Part shown: positions 24,755 to 36,358 of the stretch, piece after piece | Numbering within the stretch: position 1 is the first letter of the stretch | Layout of the letters: the number at the start of each line of letters is the position of its first letter | Source of the DNA: Actinomadura rayongensis | Lineage (GTDB): Bacteria; Actinomycetota; Actinomycetes; Streptosporangiales; Streptosporangiaceae | Length of the DNA: 64,000 nucleotides | Assembly (NCBI RefSeq): GCF_009831215.1 | Contig: NZ_WUTW01000001.1 | Span: forward strand, 1,133,324 to 1,197,323 | Direction of reading: 5' to 3' | The notes under the pieces: generated by a model | Database searches by the model: none | What the model saw: only the letters and a program-made list of their open reading frames with translations | Told to the model about the DNA's origin: nothing | Made by a program: the position numbers and the translations under genes

Positions 24755-25918
24755 ATGGAATACGTCATCCTCTTCGCCGTGCTCGCCGCGCTGATCGTGG
24801 TCGTCGGCGGCGTCATGTTCCTGCGTCCCGCGCGCCGCAGGCCGCGCCCACCCGTAGAACCGGAGGAACGGCCCCGCGCGGAGGCGGGGGAGGCCCCGGC
24901 GGCCACGGTCGAGGACGGCCGCGCGACCGCGCCGGTCATCGAGAAGCCGCCGCCCGTCCCGTCGGCCCGGGTCGAGCCGGAGATCGAGAGGCCGCCGCCC
25001 GGGGCGGGCCGGCTCGTCCGGCTGCGCGCGCGGCTCGCCCGCTCCCAGGGGACGTTCGGCAAGGCGCTGCTCGGCCTGCTGTCGCGCGACACGCTGGACG
25101 ACGAGGCGTGGGAGGAGATCGAGGACACGCTGATCGGCGCCGACATGGGCGTCGCGGTGTCCCGGCAGATCACCGAGGACCTGCGCACCCGCGTCCAGGT
25201 GCTCGGCACCCGCACGCCGGACGAGGTGCGCGGGATGCTCCGGGACGAGCTGATCAAGCAGATCGGCCCGGACGTGGACCGCTCGGTGAAGACGGCCCCG
25301 CACGGCACCCGGCCCGCCGTCGTGCTCGTCGTGGGCGTCAACGGCACCGGCAAGACCACGACCTGCGGCAAGCTCGCGCGCGTCCTGGTCGGGGACGGGC
25401 GGACGGTCGTCCTCGGCGCCGCCGACACCTTCCGCGCCGCCGCCGCCGACCAGCTCGAAACGTGGGGGTCGCGGGTGGGCGCCCCGGTCGTCCGGCGCGA
25501 CGAGGGCGCCGACCCGGCCAGCGTCGCCTTCGACGCGGTCAAGAAGGGCATGGACGACAAGACCGACACGGTCATCGTGGACACGGCGGGCCGTCTGCAC
25601 ACCAAGACCGGCCTGATGGACGAGCTGGGCAAGGTCAAGCGGGTCATCGAGAAGCAGAGCCCGATCGACGAGATCCTGCTCGTCCTGGACGCCACCACCG
25701 GCCAGAACGGCATGCAGCAGGCGCGCGTCTTCGCCGAAGTGGTGAACGTCACGGGCGTGGTGCTCACGAAGCTGGACGGCACCGCCAAGGGCGGCATCGT
25801 CGTCCAGGTGCAGCGGGAGCTGGGCGTTCCGGTGAAACTCGTCGGTCTCGGCGAAGGCGCGGACGACCTCGCCCCCTTCGAACCGGAAGCCTTCGTGGAC
25901 GCGATCCTCGGCGACTGA
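24755..25918 (+). CDS. ftsY: Signal recognition particle receptor FtsY
   Basis: FtsY is the membrane-bound SRP receptor GTPase that meets Ffh to deliver ribosomes to the translocon. The 387-residue protein begins with a transmembrane helix (YVILFAVLAALIVVVGGVMFL), an actinobacterial trait, then a Pro/Glu-rich linker to about residue 85. The NG domain follows, with GVNGTGKTTT near residue 194, DTFRAAAADQL, DTAGRLHTK and TKLDGTAKGG. All G-motifs are intact. No clear Shine-Dalgarno precedes the ATG. The gene is followed by a terminator with a T-run. Confidence 0.96.
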   Translation: MEYVILFAVLAALIVVVGGVMFLRPARRRPRPPVEPEERPRAEAGEAPAATVEDGRATAPVIEKPPPVPSARVEPEIERPPPGAGRLVRLRARLARSQGTFGKALLGLLSRDTLDDEAWEEIEDTLIGADMGVAVSRQITEDLRTRVQVLGTRTPDEVRGMLRDELIKQIGPDVDRSVKTAPHGTRPAVVLVVGVNGTGKTTTCGKLARVLVGDGRTVVLGAADTFRAAAADQLETWGSRVGAPVVRRDEGADPASVAFDAVKKGMDDKTDTVIVDTAGRLHTKTGLMDELGKVKRVIEKQSPIDEILLVLDATTGQNGMQQARVFAEVVNVTGVVLTKLDGTAKGGIVVQVQRELGVPVKLVGLGEGADDLAPFEPEAFVDAILGD

Positions 25919-25937
25919 CCGTCCGCACGGCCTGACC

Positions 25938-25974
25938 CTCCGCCCGCGCCTTACCGCGCGGGCGGAGTGTTTTT
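25938..25974 (+). terminator. Rho-independent terminator after ftsY
   Basis: A perfect 12-bp stem (CTCCGCCCGCGC with GCGCGGGCGGAG) with a 6-base loop, followed by TGTTTTTG. It separates ftsY from the nitrogen operon. Confidence 0.9.
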
Positions 25975-26047
25975 GTCAGGAGCAGACGAGGAACCGCGCC
26001 CTGACACCGTCGCTCACTGGCAAAGTCTCCTAGCGTCAACCGGTTTG

Positions 26048-26105
26048 GTGATCCGTCCGAAACACTGCCGAAACACTCTCTGGTGTGGTTTCACACCATC
26101 GAAAC
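26048..26105 (+). promoter_or_regulatory. Possible GlnR-type nitrogen-control site upstream of amt
   Basis: The region carries GTGAT-6 bp-GAAAC-6 bp-GAAAC at 26048-26074, i.e. motifs phased by 11 bp, and another GAAAC at 26101. Actinobacterial GlnR sites follow gTnAC-6-GaAAC repeated with 11-bp phasing, so one half fits well and the other imperfectly. A perfect inverted repeat GGTGTG/CACACC sits between them. Position, before amt-glnK-glnD, is where GlnR acts in relatives. Confidence 0.35.
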
Positions 26106-26187
26106 ATTGCCGCCCCCCTGGCGAAACGGCTGGGCCGGAGTCTCTGAGCCATCAGAATCATGTGGCCGAGGAGGGACAGCCCCCGAG

Positions 26188-27841
<1,654 letters not shown>

Positions 27842-27842
<1 letters not shown>

Positions 27843-30115
27843 TGACCGTTTCCCCCGACTCGGCCCGCGCAGCCCTCGCGGCGGCGCGGGCCGAGCGCTG
27901 CGCGGAGCTGGACGGCTGGCTCGCGGGCCTGCTGGCCGCCGGGGACGGCGTCGTGCCCGAGGGCGTCGCGCTCGTCGCCGTCGGCAGCCTCGGCCGCCGC
28001 GAGCTGACCCCCGGCGGGGACCTGGACCTCGTGCTCGTCCACCGGGGCCGGTCCGACGTCGCCGCCCTCGCCGACCGGCTCTGGTACCCGATCTGGGACG
28101 CCGGGCTCCGCCTCGACCACTCCGTCCGGACGGTCGCCGAGGCCCGCAAGGTCGCCCGCGCGGACATGAAGGCCGCGCTCGGGCTGCTGTCGGCCCGCCG
28201 CATCGCGGGCGAGCACGCGCTCGTGGACGAACTGCGCGCCGCCGTCCTCGCCGACTGGCGCTCCGACGCCCGCTCCCGCCTCGCCGAGCTGGGCGAGATG
28301 TGCCGGGAGCGTTGGGAGTCGCAGGGCGAACTGGCCTTCCTGCTCGAACCCGACCTGAAAGAGGCGCACGGGGGGCTGCGCGACGTCAACGTCATGCAGG
28401 CCGTCGGGGCGTCCTGGGTCGCCTCGGCGCCGGACGAGCGCGTCCGCGCCGCCCACGACCTGCTGCTGGACGTCCGGCACGCCCTGCACGACCAGACCGG
28501 GCGCTCCGCCGACCGGCTCGTGCTGCAGGAGCAGAACCCGGTCGCCGCCGCGCTCGGGCTCGGCGACGCCGACCGGCTGCTGCGCGCCACCGCCGAGGCC
28601 GCCCGGACGGTCGTCCACGCCTCCGACCACCTCTGGCACCACGTCGACCGGTTCCTCGCGGCGCGCCGCCGCGGCAGGCTCCGCCGTCCCGCCGAGCGCC
28701 GCCCGGTCGCCGACGGCGCCGTCGAGCAGGACGGCGAGGTCGTCCTCGCGCGCGGCGCCGACCTCGCCGACCCCGCGCTCGTGCTGCGCGTCGCCGCCGG
28801 CGCGGCCCACGCCGGGCTGCCGCTCGCGCCCGCCACCGTGGACCGGCTCGCCGAGCACGCCGTCCTGCCCGCGGCGCCCTGGCCCGCGTCCGCCCGCGAC
28901 GCCCTCGTCGCGCTGCTCGGCGCCGGGCCCGCCGCGATCCCCGTCTGGGAGGACCTGGACCAGGCCGGGCTCATCGTGCGGCTGCTGCCGGTGTGGGAGC
29001 GCGTCCGCAACCGTCCGCAGCGCAACCCGTTCCACCGCTACACCGTCGACCGCCATCTGGTCGAGGCCGCCGCCGGGGCCGCCGCGCTGACCCGCGAGGT
29101 CGCCCGGCCCGACCTGCTGCTCGTCGGCGGGCTCCTGCACGACATCGGCAAGGGCTCGCCCGGCGACCACTCGGTGACCGGCGCGGCGCTGGCCCGCGAC
29201 ATCGCCGCCGACCTCGGCTTCGACGCCGGGGACGTCGCCGTGCTGGAGGCCGCCGTCCGGTACCACCTGCTGCTGCCCGACACCGCGACGCGCCGCGACA
29301 TCGACGACCCGGCCACGATCGAGACCGTGCTGACCGCCGTCGCCGCCGTCCCGGGGCGCGAGGCCGAGCTGCTGGACCTGCTCGCCGCGCTCTCCGTCGC
29401 CGACGCCAAGGCCACCGGGCCGTCGGCGTGGAACGCGTGGAAGGCCGGGCAGATCGCCGAGCTGACCCGCCGCGTCCGCGCCGCCCTGTCCGGCGACGCC
29501 CTGCCGCCGCCGCCCGCCCCCCGGCTCGCGCTCGTCCGGCACGACGGGGCCGCCGTCCGGATCGCGGGGTCGGAGATCACCATCGCGGCGCCGGACCGTC
29601 CGGGGCTGCTCTGGCGCGTCGCGGGCGTGCTGGCGCTGCACCGGCTCGTCGTCCGCAGCGCCCGCATCACCTCCGTGGCCGACCACGGGACCGCTGTGCT
29701 GGAGTTCACCGCGCTGCCCGAGTTCGGGACGCCGCCCGAGCCCGCCGCGCTGGAGGCCGATCTGCGCCGCCTGCTCGCCGACCGGCTGGACGTCGCCGAA
29801 CGGCTCGAACGCCGCGCCCGGTCCGTCCGGGTCCGTCCCGGAGTGCCCGTCGCGCCGCCGCGCGTCACGGTCGTGGAGGACGCCTCGGCCGTCGCCACCG
29901 TGATCGAGGTCCGCGCCCACGACCGTCCCGGCCTGCTCTGGCGGGTCGGGCAGGCCATCGGCGCGTGCGGGCTCCAGGTCCGCGCGGCGCGCGTCGACAC
30001 GCTCGGCGCCGAGGCCGTGGACGTCTTCTACGTCGTGGACGCCGACGGCAAACCGCCCGCCGACCCGGCCGTGCTCTCCGACGTCCGGCAACGCGTCCTC
30101 GCCGCGCTGCGCTGA
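27842..30115 (+). CDS. glnD: PII nucleotidyltransferase GlnD
   Basis: GlnD modifies and demodifies GlnK in response to nitrogen status. In actinomycetes the modification is adenylylation, so adenylyltransferase is the likely activity. The 757-residue protein has the nucleotidyltransferase motif GSLGRRELTPGGDLDLVL near residue 48, a GlnD-type helical domain, an HD phosphohydrolase domain with HD at residues 433-434 (LLHDIGKGSPGDHS), and two C-terminal ACT domains opening with APDRPGLLWRVAG and HDRPGLLWRVGQ, which sense glutamine. The GTG start shares one base with the glnK stop. Confidence 0.94.
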
Positions 30116-30204
30116 CCCGGCGATCTTCGACCGGGCGACCGGCGCGCGCGACCCGATAGTCTGAAGGGCGATCCCAGAAGCTTTCCAAGGACGGGTCCAG
30201 ACAC

Positions 30205-31746
30205 GTGTTCGAGACGCTCTCCGACCGGTTGACGACGGTCTTCTCGTCGCTGCGCAGCAAGGGCCGGCTCTCCGAGGCCGACATCAACGCGACGGCCCGC
30301 GAGATCCGTGTCGCGCTGCTCGAGGCCGACGTGGCGCTGCCCGTCGTCAAGGACTTCATCGCCCGGATCAGGGAGCGGGCGGCGGGGGCCGAGGTCTCGC
30401 AGGCGCTCAACCCGGCGCAGCAGGTCGTCAAGATCGTCAACGAGGAACTGATCACCGTCCTCGGCGGCGAGACCCGCGAGATCCGCTTCGCCAAGAACCC
30501 GCCGACCGTGATCATGCTCGCGGGCCTCCAGGGCGCGGGCAAGACGACCCTCGCCGGCAAGCTCGCCCGCTGGCTCAAGGCCGCCGACCACACGCCGCTG
30601 CTCGTCGCCGCCGACCTCCAGCGGCCGAACGCCGTCCAGCAGCTCCAGGTCGTCGGTGAGCGCGCCGGGGTGCCGGTGTTCGCGCCCGAGCCCGGCAGCG
30701 GCGTCGGCGACCCGGTGGACGTGGCGCGCCGCTCGATCGAGCACGCCAACCGCGCCCTGCACGACGTCGTCGTCATCGACACCGCGGGCCGCCTCGGCAT
30801 CGACGCCGAGATGATGCAGCAGGCCGTCGACATCCGCGACGCCGTCAGCCCCGACGAGGTGCTGTTCGTCGTGGACGCGATGGTCGGCCAGGACGCCGTC
30901 AACACCGCCCAGGCGTTCATGGACGGCGTCGGCTTCGACGGCGTCGTGCTCACCAAGCTCGACGGCGACGCCCGCGGCGGCGCCGCGCTGTCGGTCCGGC
31001 ACATCACCGGCCGCCCGATCATGTTCGCGTCCACCGGCGAGAAGCTGGAGGACTTCAGCGTCTTCCACCCCGACCGCATGGCCGGGCGCATCCTCGACAT
31101 GGGCGACGTCCTCACCCTGATCGAGCAGGCCGAGCAGGCGTTCGACGCCGAGCAGGCGCAGCGGATGTCCACGAAGTTCGTCTCGGGTGAGGACTTCACC
31201 CTGGAGGACTTCCTCGAGCAGATGATGATGATCCGCAAGCTCGGGCCGATCGGGAACCTGCTCGGGATGATGCCCGGCATGGGCCAGGTCCGGGACCAGA
31301 TCAGCCAGATCGACGACAAGGACCTCGACCGCGTCGCCGCGATCATCCGCTCGATGACGCCGGAGGAGCGGAGCAACCCCAAGATCATCAACGGGTCGCG
31401 GCGGGCGCGCATCGCGCGCGGCTCGGGCGTCGGCGTCGGCGAGGTCAGCAGCCTCGTGACCCGGTTCTTCGACGCGCAGAAGATGGTCCGGCAGATGGCG
31501 GGCGGCATGGGCCTGCCCGGTACACCCGGCCGCCGCAAGGCCAAGCAGGCCGCCAAGGCGGCCAAGAAGAAGGGCAAGCAGCGCAGCGGTGACCCGCGCA
31601 AGCGCGCCGCCGGACGCGCCGAGACGCCCGCCGGGGCGCCCGACGGCGTCCCCCCGGGCCTGCCGCCCGGCCTCGGCGGCGGTCAGCTCCCGCCCGGCTT
31701 CCAGATGCCCGATCTCGGCAAGCTGCAGGGCCGCAAGAAGAAGTGA
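30205..31746 (+). CDS. ffh: Signal recognition particle protein Ffh
   Basis: Ffh binds signal sequences and 4.5S RNA and, with FtsY, targets membrane proteins. The 513-residue protein has the N domain, then G-motifs GLQGAGKTT (107-115), [20 protein letters not shown] and [13 protein letters not shown]. The methionine-rich M domain contains [21 protein letters not shown] and the RNA-binding [13 protein letters not shown] Lys/Pro/Gly-rich tail of about 70 residues follows, ending KKK. The GTG start has AAGGA about 15 bases away, a poor spacing. A TAGTCT -10-like box lies at 30157. Confidence 0.97.
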   Translation: MFETLSDRLTTVFSSLRSKGRLSEADINATAREIRVALLEADVALPVVKDFIARIRERAAGAEVSQALNPAQQVVKIVNEELITVLGGETREIRFAKNPPTVIMLAGLQGAGKTTLAGKLARWLKAADHTPLLVAADLQRPNAVQQLQVVGERAGVPVFAPEPGSGVGDPVDVARRSIEHANRALHDVVVIDTAGRLGIDAEMMQQAVDIRDAVSPDEVLFVVDAMVGQDAVNTAQAFMDGVGFDGVVLTKLDGDARGGAALSVRHITGRPIMFASTGEKLEDFSVFHPDRMAGRILDMGDVLTLIEQAEQAFDAEQAQRMSTKFVSGEDFTLEDFLEQMMMIRKLGPIGNLLGMMPGMGQVRDQISQIDDKDLDRVAAIIRSMTPEERSNPKIINGSRRARIARGSGVGVGEVSSLVTRFFDAQKMVRQMAGGMGLPGTPGRRKAKQAAKAAKKKGKQRSGDPRKRAAGRAETPAGAPDGVPPGLPPGLGGGQLPPGFQMPDLGKLQGRKKK

Positions 31747-31818
31747 CGGCCGGGGCGTCCGCTTTGTTGTGACTTGCGAGGCGGACGCCACGCCCGGGGC
31801 GTCGCCGGGCCCGTGTGA

Positions 31819-31849
31819 TTGCGTCACCGCTCGGATCGTCTGGCAGAAT
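31819..31849 (+). promoter_or_regulatory. Possible promoter of the rpsP operon
   Basis: TTGCGT at 31819-31824 and CAGAAT at 31844-31849 are separated by 19 bp in the 240-bp gap between ffh and rpsP. The -10 is good but the spacing is long. The predicted 5' leader before rpsP is about 130 bases and holds no ORF with a ribosome binding site. Confidence 0.3.
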
Positions 31850-31987
31850 GTGACACTGGAAATCCCGGATCAGCGCGAGGCGCCCTCTCTCGTCCTGCGC
31901 GGCCGGAATCCTCTGCCCGCATGGCGCCGGTGTTCCCCACCTGGCCCGGATCGGGCACCTGTACCAAGTCTGGAGAACACCACACCC

Positions 31988-32443
31988 GTGGCAGTCAAGA
32001 TCAAGCTCAAGCGTCTGGGGAAGATCCGGAACCCGCAGTACCGGATCGTCGTCGCCGACGCCCGCACCAAGCGGGACGGCCGCGCCATCGAGGAGATCGG
32101 GCTCTACCAGCCCAAGGAGGAGCCCTCGCTCATCCGGATCGACTCCGAGCGGGCGCAGTACTGGCTGGGCGTCGGCGCGCAGCCGACCGAGCCGGTGCTC
32201 AACCTGCTGAAGATCACCGGTGACTGGCAGAAGTTCAAGGGCGAGCCGGGCGCCGAGGGCACCCTCAAGGTCGCCGAGCCGCGCCAGGACAAGAAGGCCG
32301 TCTTCGAGAACGCCGTCAAGGAGTCCCTGGGCTCCGACGCCGGCGAGGCGCCCGCGCCGCGCACCCGTAAGAAGGCGGAGCCGAAGAAGCCGGCCGAGGC
32401 CCCCGCCGCCGACGACAGCAGCAGTAGCGAAGTCGAGGGCTGA
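31988..32443 (+). CDS. rpsP: 30S ribosomal protein S16
   Basis: S16 of the small ribosomal subunit. The 151-residue protein starts [24 protein letters not shown], the family opening, and contains [11 protein letters not shown] and [16 protein letters not shown]. The core ends near residue 85. The rest is a Lys/Ala/Pro/Glu-rich disordered tail ending in SSSSEVEG, a length common in actinobacteria. GTG start. First gene of the rpsP-khpA-rimM-trmD-rplS block. Confidence 0.97.
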   Translation: MAVKIKLKRLGKIRNPQYRIVVADARTKRDGRAIEEIGLYQPKEEPSLIRIDSERAQYWLGVGAQPTEPVLNLLKITGDWQKFKGEPGAEGTLKVAEPRQDKKAVFENAVKESLGSDAGEAPAPRTRKKAEPKKPAEAPAADDSSSSEVEG

Positions 32444-32444
32444 C

Positions 32445-32687
32445 GTGCTCGAAGAAGCGCTGGAGCACCTGGTGCGGGGGATCGTGGAGAGCCCGGACGA
32501 CGTCCTGGTCCGCGCCCGCCGCATCAGGGGCGGCCGGGTCCTCGAGGTGCGCGTGCACCCCGATGACCTCGGCAAGGTCATCGGCCGCAGCGGACGCACC
32601 GCCAAGGCCCTGCGCACCGTGATCAGCGCCCTGTCCGGGGGCCGGTACGTGCGGGTGGACCTCCTCGACGTGAACGAGGTCCGCTGA
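32445..32687 (+). CDS. khpA: KH-domain RNA-binding protein KhpA
   Basis: An 80-residue protein that is a single KH domain. [16 protein letters not shown] holds the GxxG RNA-binding loop (GRSG). The N-terminal helix [14 protein letters not shown] is typical of the KhpA/YlqC family, which binds RNA as a partner of KhpB/Jag and affects cell division and translation. GTG start one base after the rpsP stop. rimM starts two bases after its end. Confidence 0.94.
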   Translation: MLEEALEHLVRGIVESPDDVLVRARRIRGGRVLEVRVHPDDLGKVIGRSGRTAKALRTVISALSGGRYVRVDLLDVNEVR

Positions 32688-32689
32688 CC

Positions 32690-33241
32690 GTGCCGCCCCG
32701 CCGGGGCACGGCCCGGCCGTCGGGCGAGCGGCTCGTCGTCGGCCGGATCGGACGGGCGCACGGCGTGCGCGGCGAGGTCGCGATCGACGTGCGGACCGAC
32801 GATCCGGAATCCCGGTTCGCCGTCGGCACCGAGATCGCCACCGATCCCGCCACCGCCGGCCCGCTCACCGTCGCCCAGGCGCGCCTGCACTCCGGGCGCC
32901 TGCTCCTGCGCTTCGCCGGGGTCGGCGACCGCACCGCCGCCGAGGAACTGCGCGGCGTGTGGCTGGTCGTCGACCCCGCCGACATCCCCGCCCCGTCCGA
33001 CCCCGACGAGTTCCACGACCGCGACCTGGTCGGGCTCGCGGTGGTCACGGACGCGGGCGCGGACGTCGGCACCGTCACCGACGTCCTGCACCACGGGCAG
33101 GATCTGCTGGTCGTCGCGCGCCCCGGCGCCGACGACGCGCTGATCCCGTTCGTGTCCGCGCTCGTCCCCGAGGTCGACCTGACCGCGGGCCGCGTCGTCG
33201 TGACCCCTCCGCCCGGCCTCCTGGACGACGGGGCGGTCTGA
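32690..33241 (+). CDS. rimM: Ribosome maturation factor RimM
   Basis: RimM binds S19 and helps the 30S head mature. The 183-residue protein has the N-terminal beta-barrel with [19 protein letters not shown] and the C-terminal PRC-barrel starting [12 protein letters not shown], with [21 protein letters not shown] near the end. GTG start, no recognisable Shine-Dalgarno, so translation is probably coupled to khpA. trmD begins 20 bp downstream. Confidence 0.94.
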   Translation: MPPRRGTARPSGERLVVGRIGRAHGVRGEVAIDVRTDDPESRFAVGTEIATDPATAGPLTVAQARLHSGRLLLRFAGVGDRTAAEELRGVWLVVDPADIPAPSDPDEFHDRDLVGLAVVTDAGADVGTVTDVLHHGQDLLVVARPGADDALIPFVSALVPEVDLTAGRVVVTPPPGLLDDGAV

Positions 33242-33261
33242 GCCGGCGCGCGAGGAAGGCC

Positions 33262-34044
33262 ATGAAACTCGACATCGTCTCGATCTTCCCGGAGTACTTC
33301 GCGCCGCTGGAGATCTCCCTGCTCGGCAAGGCGCGCCGCGCCGGGCTGCTGGACGTCGCCGTCCACGACCTGCGGCAGTGGGCCCACGACCGGCACCGGA
33401 CCGTGGACGACACGCCCTACGGCGGCGGTCCCGGCATGGTGATGAAGCCCGAGCCGTGGGGCGAGGCGCTCGACGCGATCGCGCCCGGTCCCGAACTGCC
33501 GAGGCTCGTCGTCCCGACGCCGAGCGGACGTCCGTTCACCCAGGCCACCGCCGCCGAACTCGCCGGTGAGCCGTGGCTGCTGTTCGCCTGCGGGCGCTAC
33601 GAGGGCATCGACGCGCGCGTCGTCGCGGACGCGTCCACGCGGATGCGGGTGGACGAGGTCAGCCTCGGCGACTTCGTCCTGGCGGGCGGGGAGGTGGCCG
33701 TGCTGGTCATGGTCGAGGCGATCGGGCGGCTGCTGCCCGGCGTGCTCGGCAACGCCGAGTCCGTCGCCGACGACTCGTTCGCGCCCGGCTCGATGGAGTC
33801 GCTGCTCGAAGGGCCCGTCTACACCAAGCCGCCCGTCTGGCGGGACCGCGCCGTCCCGGACGTCCTGCTGTCGGGCCACCACGGCGCGATCGCGCGCTGG
33901 CGGCGGGACGAGGCGCTGCGCCGTACCGCCCGGCACCGTCCCGAGCTGCTCGCCCGCCTCGCCGCCGGCGGGCTGGACGCCCGTGACCGGGCCGTCCTCG
34001 CCGACACCGGTTTTCCGGTCGACGGCGAAGATGTGGCACACTGA
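33262..34044 (+). CDS. trmD: tRNA (guanine(37)-N1)-methyltransferase
   Basis: TrmD methylates G37 next to the anticodon and prevents frameshifting. The 260-residue protein belongs to the SPOUT (knotted) family. It starts [13 protein letters not shown] and has [32 protein letters not shown] and [15 protein letters not shown], which form the trefoil knot and SAM site. The catalytic Asp and Arg are in these segments. ATG with GAGGAAGG upstream. The stop is followed by a small hairpin and then rplS. Confidence 0.96.
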   Translation: MKLDIVSIFPEYFAPLEISLLGKARRAGLLDVAVHDLRQWAHDRHRTVDDTPYGGGPGMVMKPEPWGEALDAIAPGPELPRLVVPTPSGRPFTQATAAELAGEPWLLFACGRYEGIDARVVADASTRMRVDEVSLGDFVLAGGEVAVLVMVEAIGRLLPGVLGNAESVADDSFAPGSMESLLEGPVYTKPPVWRDRAVPDVLLSGHHGAIARWRRDEALRRTARHRPELLARLAAGGLDARDRAVLADTGFPVDGEDVAH

Positions 34045-34050
34045 GATGTC

Positions 34051-34069
34051 CCGTGTGCCCTGCACACGG
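34051..34069 (+). promoter_or_regulatory. Short hairpin between trmD and rplS
   Basis: CCGTGTGC and GCACACGG form a perfect 8-bp stem with a 3-base loop seven bases after the trmD stop. It could reduce read-through or be part of the rplS leader. The rest of the 117-bp gap shows no further signal. Confidence 0.35.
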
Positions 34070-34161
34070 CGCGATCTTGTTCCGCCTCTCGCGGCGCGAC
34101 GCCCCACCTCAGCGCAGGCACCGGAGCCTCTCGACGTCCGCGTTCGACCCTTGAGGAAGTC

Positions 34162-34515
34162 ATGCACACCCTGATCCAGGAGATCGAGAAGGCCGCGCTG
34201 CGTTCCGACCACCCGGCCTTCCGTCCCGGCGACACGGTGAAGGTGCACGCGCGCATCACCGAGGGCAAGGTCACCCGCGTCCAGATCTTCGAGGGCGTGG
34301 TCATCCGCCGCCAGGGCGGCGGCGCCCGCGAGACGTTCACCGTCCGCAAGGTGAGCAAGGGCGGCTACGGCGTCGAGCGCACCTGGCCGCTGAACAGCCC
34401 GCACATCGAGAAGCTGGAAGTGGTCGTCCGCGGCGACGTCCGCCGCGCGAAGCTGTACTACCTCCGCAACCTGCGGGGCAAGGCCGCGCGCATCAAGGAG
34501 AAGCGGGACTTCTGA
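34162..34515 (+). CDS. rplS: 50S ribosomal protein L19
   Basis: L19 sits at the 30S-50S interface. The 117-residue protein has [50 protein letters not shown] and the end [18 protein letters not shown], all family hallmarks. The ATG is preceded by GAGGAAG. The end of the rpsP block: a strong hairpin follows. Confidence 0.97.
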   Translation: MHTLIQEIEKAALRSDHPAFRPGDTVKVHARITEGKVTRVQIFEGVVIRRQGGGARETFTVRKVSKGGYGVERTWPLNSPHIEKLEVVVRGDVRRAKLYYLRNLRGKAARIKEKRDF

Positions 34516-34526
34516 CCGTTCGCCTG

Positions 34527-34557
34527 CGCCCCGGGAACACGGCCGTTTCCCGGGGCG
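34527..34557 (+). terminator. Hairpin terminator after rplS
   Basis: CGCCCCGGGAA pairs perfectly with TTCCCGGGGCG (11 bp, 9-base loop) 12 bases after the rplS stop, followed by TTGGCGTTT. Confidence 0.75.
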
Positions 34558-34612
34558 TTGGCGTTTCGGCGGCGACACGCGCGTGCGCGCGGTGCGGGGG
34601 CGTGCGCGCCGC

Positions 34613-34618
34613 TAGGCT
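34613..34618 (+). promoter_or_regulatory. -10 element of lepB
   Basis: TAGGCT fits TANNNT and ends 9 bases before the lepB ATG. With the usual 6-7 base distance to the start site, the 5' leader would be 2-3 bases or none. Confidence 0.4.
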
Positions 34619-34627
34619 TTCGCCCTG

Positions 34628-35533
34628 ATGACAAGCGAGAACGATCGGAGAGACGTGCGATCCGAGGCCGAGGGCGCGGTGCCCGAAGATGAGGAGACCG
34701 TGACCTCTGGCGAGGACACCGCCGCCGGGGACGAACCCAAGCGCAAGAAGCCGGGTTCGTTCTGGAAGGAGCTGCCGGTCCTGATCGTCGTCGCGATCGT
34801 GCTGGCGCTCGTGATCAAGGCGTTCGCCGTGCAGGCGTTCTACATCCCCTCGGGGTCGATGGAGAACACGCTGCAGGTCGGCGACCGGGTGCTCGTCAAC
34901 AAGATCGTCTATCACACGCGGTCGATCAAGCCGGGCGACATCGTCGTCTTCAACGGGCTCGACTCGTGGGACCCGGAGACCACGGTGCCGAAGCCGTCGA
35001 ACCCGGTCTCCAAGGTGCTGCGCGCGATCGGGTCCGCGTTCGGCGTAGCGCCGAACGAGAAGGACTACATCAAGCGGGTCATCGGGGTCGCGGGCGATCG
35101 GGTGCGGTGCTGCGAGGCGGGCCGTGTGACGGTCAACGGCAAGCCGCTGTCGGAGTCGTCCTATCTCTTCACCGATCCGGTGACGCACGAGCAGAACAAG
35201 CCGTCCGAGACCGCGTTCGACGTGACGGTCCCCAAGGACCACATCTGGGTCATGGGCGACCACCGGGACCTGTCCTGGGACTCGCGCAACCACCGGGGCG
35301 ACCCGGGGGGCGGCGCGATCCCGGTCGACAAGGTGATCGGGCGCGCGTTCGTGATCGTCTGGCCGGTGGGGCACATGGGCGGGCTCGGGATTCCGGAGAC
35401 GTTCAAGCAGCCGGGCGTCCGCGCGTCCTCGACCGTCCTGCCCGGGACGCCGCTCGCGGCGGGCTTCGTGGGCGCGGTCCCGGTGACGCTGCTGCTGCGG
35501 CGCATCCGCGTCCGGCGCCACCAGCGCTCCTGA
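34628..35533 (+). CDS. lepB: Signal peptidase I
   Basis: LepB cuts signal peptides from exported proteins outside the membrane. The 301-residue protein has an acidic cytoplasmic head of about 45 residues, a transmembrane helix (LPVLIVVAIVLALVIKAFAV) and the catalytic domain. The nucleophile Ser77 is in YIPSGSMENTL and the general base Lys149 in KRVIGVAGD. MGDHRDLSWDSRNHRG is the conserved box E (GDNxxxSxDSR in most, with His for Asn here). A second hydrophobic stretch near the C-terminus (LAAGFVGAVPVTLLL) probably returns the chain to the inside. A CC pair lies just after the Lys motif. Confidence 0.95.
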   Translation: MTSENDRRDVRSEAEGAVPEDEETVTSGEDTAAGDEPKRKKPGSFWKELPVLIVVAIVLALVIKAFAVQAFYIPSGSMENTLQVGDRVLVNKIVYHTRSIKPGDIVVFNGLDSWDPETTVPKPSNPVSKVLRAIGSAFGVAPNEKDYIKRVIGVAGDRVRCCEAGRVTVNGKPLSESSYLFTDPVTHEQNKPSETAFDVTVPKDHIWVMGDHRDLSWDSRNHRGDPGGGAIPVDKVIGRAFVIVWPVGHMGGLGIPETFKQPGVRASSTVLPGTPLAAGFVGAVPVTLLLRRIRVRRHQRS

Positions 35534-35631
35534 CGCGCCGGGGCGTGATCTCGGTCACGCCGCGCCGCGGCGTCCCTGGTCGCCGGGGTGCGGTGCGTCC
35601 GCGCTCCGGCGCGGGTGTCGGCGGGGGGACG

Positions 35632-35637
35632 TACGCT
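35632..35637 (+). promoter_or_regulatory. -10 element for a leaderless rnhB transcript
   Basis: TACGCT fits TANNNT and ends exactly 7 bases before the rnhB ATG at 35645. No Shine-Dalgarno is present. Confidence 0.45.
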
Positions 35638-35644
35638 GCGGTGC

Positions 35645-36358
35645 ATGGACCGTCCCCTTCGTTTCACGCCGCGCCGTGACGCGGGTCTGTACGCGTACGA
35701 GCGGTCGCTGGCGCACGCCGGCTTCCGCCGTGTCGCGGGCGTGGACGAGGCGGGCCGGGGCGCCTGCGCGGGGCCGCTGGTCGTCGGCGCGGTAATCCTG
35801 CCGTCCGGGCGGCGCGGCCTCATCGAGGGCCTGACGGACTCCAAGCTGCTCACCCCGGCGCGGCGCGAGGAGATCTACGCCGAGGTCGTGGCGCGCGCGG
35901 AGGCGTGGAGCGCGATCGTGATCCCGTGCCACGACATCGACCGCATCGGCGTCCACCGGTGCAACATCACGGGGATGCGCCGCGCGCTGGCGGCGCTGCC
36001 GGTCCGTCCCGACTACGTGCTGAGCGACGGCTTCCGCGTCCCCGGCCTGGACGTCCCGGGCCTCCCCGTCATCAAGGGCGACCGCGTGGCGGCGTGCGTG
36101 GCGGCGGCCTCGGTGGTCGCCAAGGTCACGCGCGACCGCATCATGGTGGACCTCCACGAGCGTTTCCCGGCGTACGGCTTCGACGTCCACAAGGGCTATG
36201 TGACGCGCGAGCACTCCGCCGCCCTGAGCGAGCACGGCCCGTGCCTGGAGCACCGGTTCTCCTACGTCAACGTCGACCGCGCGCTGCGCGCGAGCGAGCG
36301 CCGCGCCCCCGCGGACGAGCCTTTTCCGGCCCCGCTCGCCGAACCCGAACTGCGCTGA
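35645..36358 (+). CDS. rnhB: Ribonuclease HII
   Basis: RNase HII removes RNA primers and single ribonucleotides from DNA. The 237-residue protein has VAGVDEAGRGACAGPLVVGAVIL with the first acidic pair, TDSKLLTPARRE, SDGFRVPGL with the third acidic residue, and SVVAKVTRDRIM, followed by HKGYVTREHSAAL. All four acidic metal ligands are in place. The ATG at 35645 is chosen from the -10 position and family starts. An upstream extension of 19 residues is not supported. It is the last core gene before the polyketide region. Confidence 0.95.
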   Translation: MDRPLRFTPRRDAGLYAYERSLAHAGFRRVAGVDEAGRGACAGPLVVGAVILPSGRRGLIEGLTDSKLLTPARREEIYAEVVARAEAWSAIVIPCHDIDRIGVHRCNITGMRRALAALPVRPDYVLSDGFRVPGLDVPGLPVIKGDRVAACVAAASVVAKVTRDRIMVDLHERFPAYGFDVHKGYVTREHSAALSEHGPCLEHRFSYVNVDRALRASERRAPADEPFPAPLAEPELR

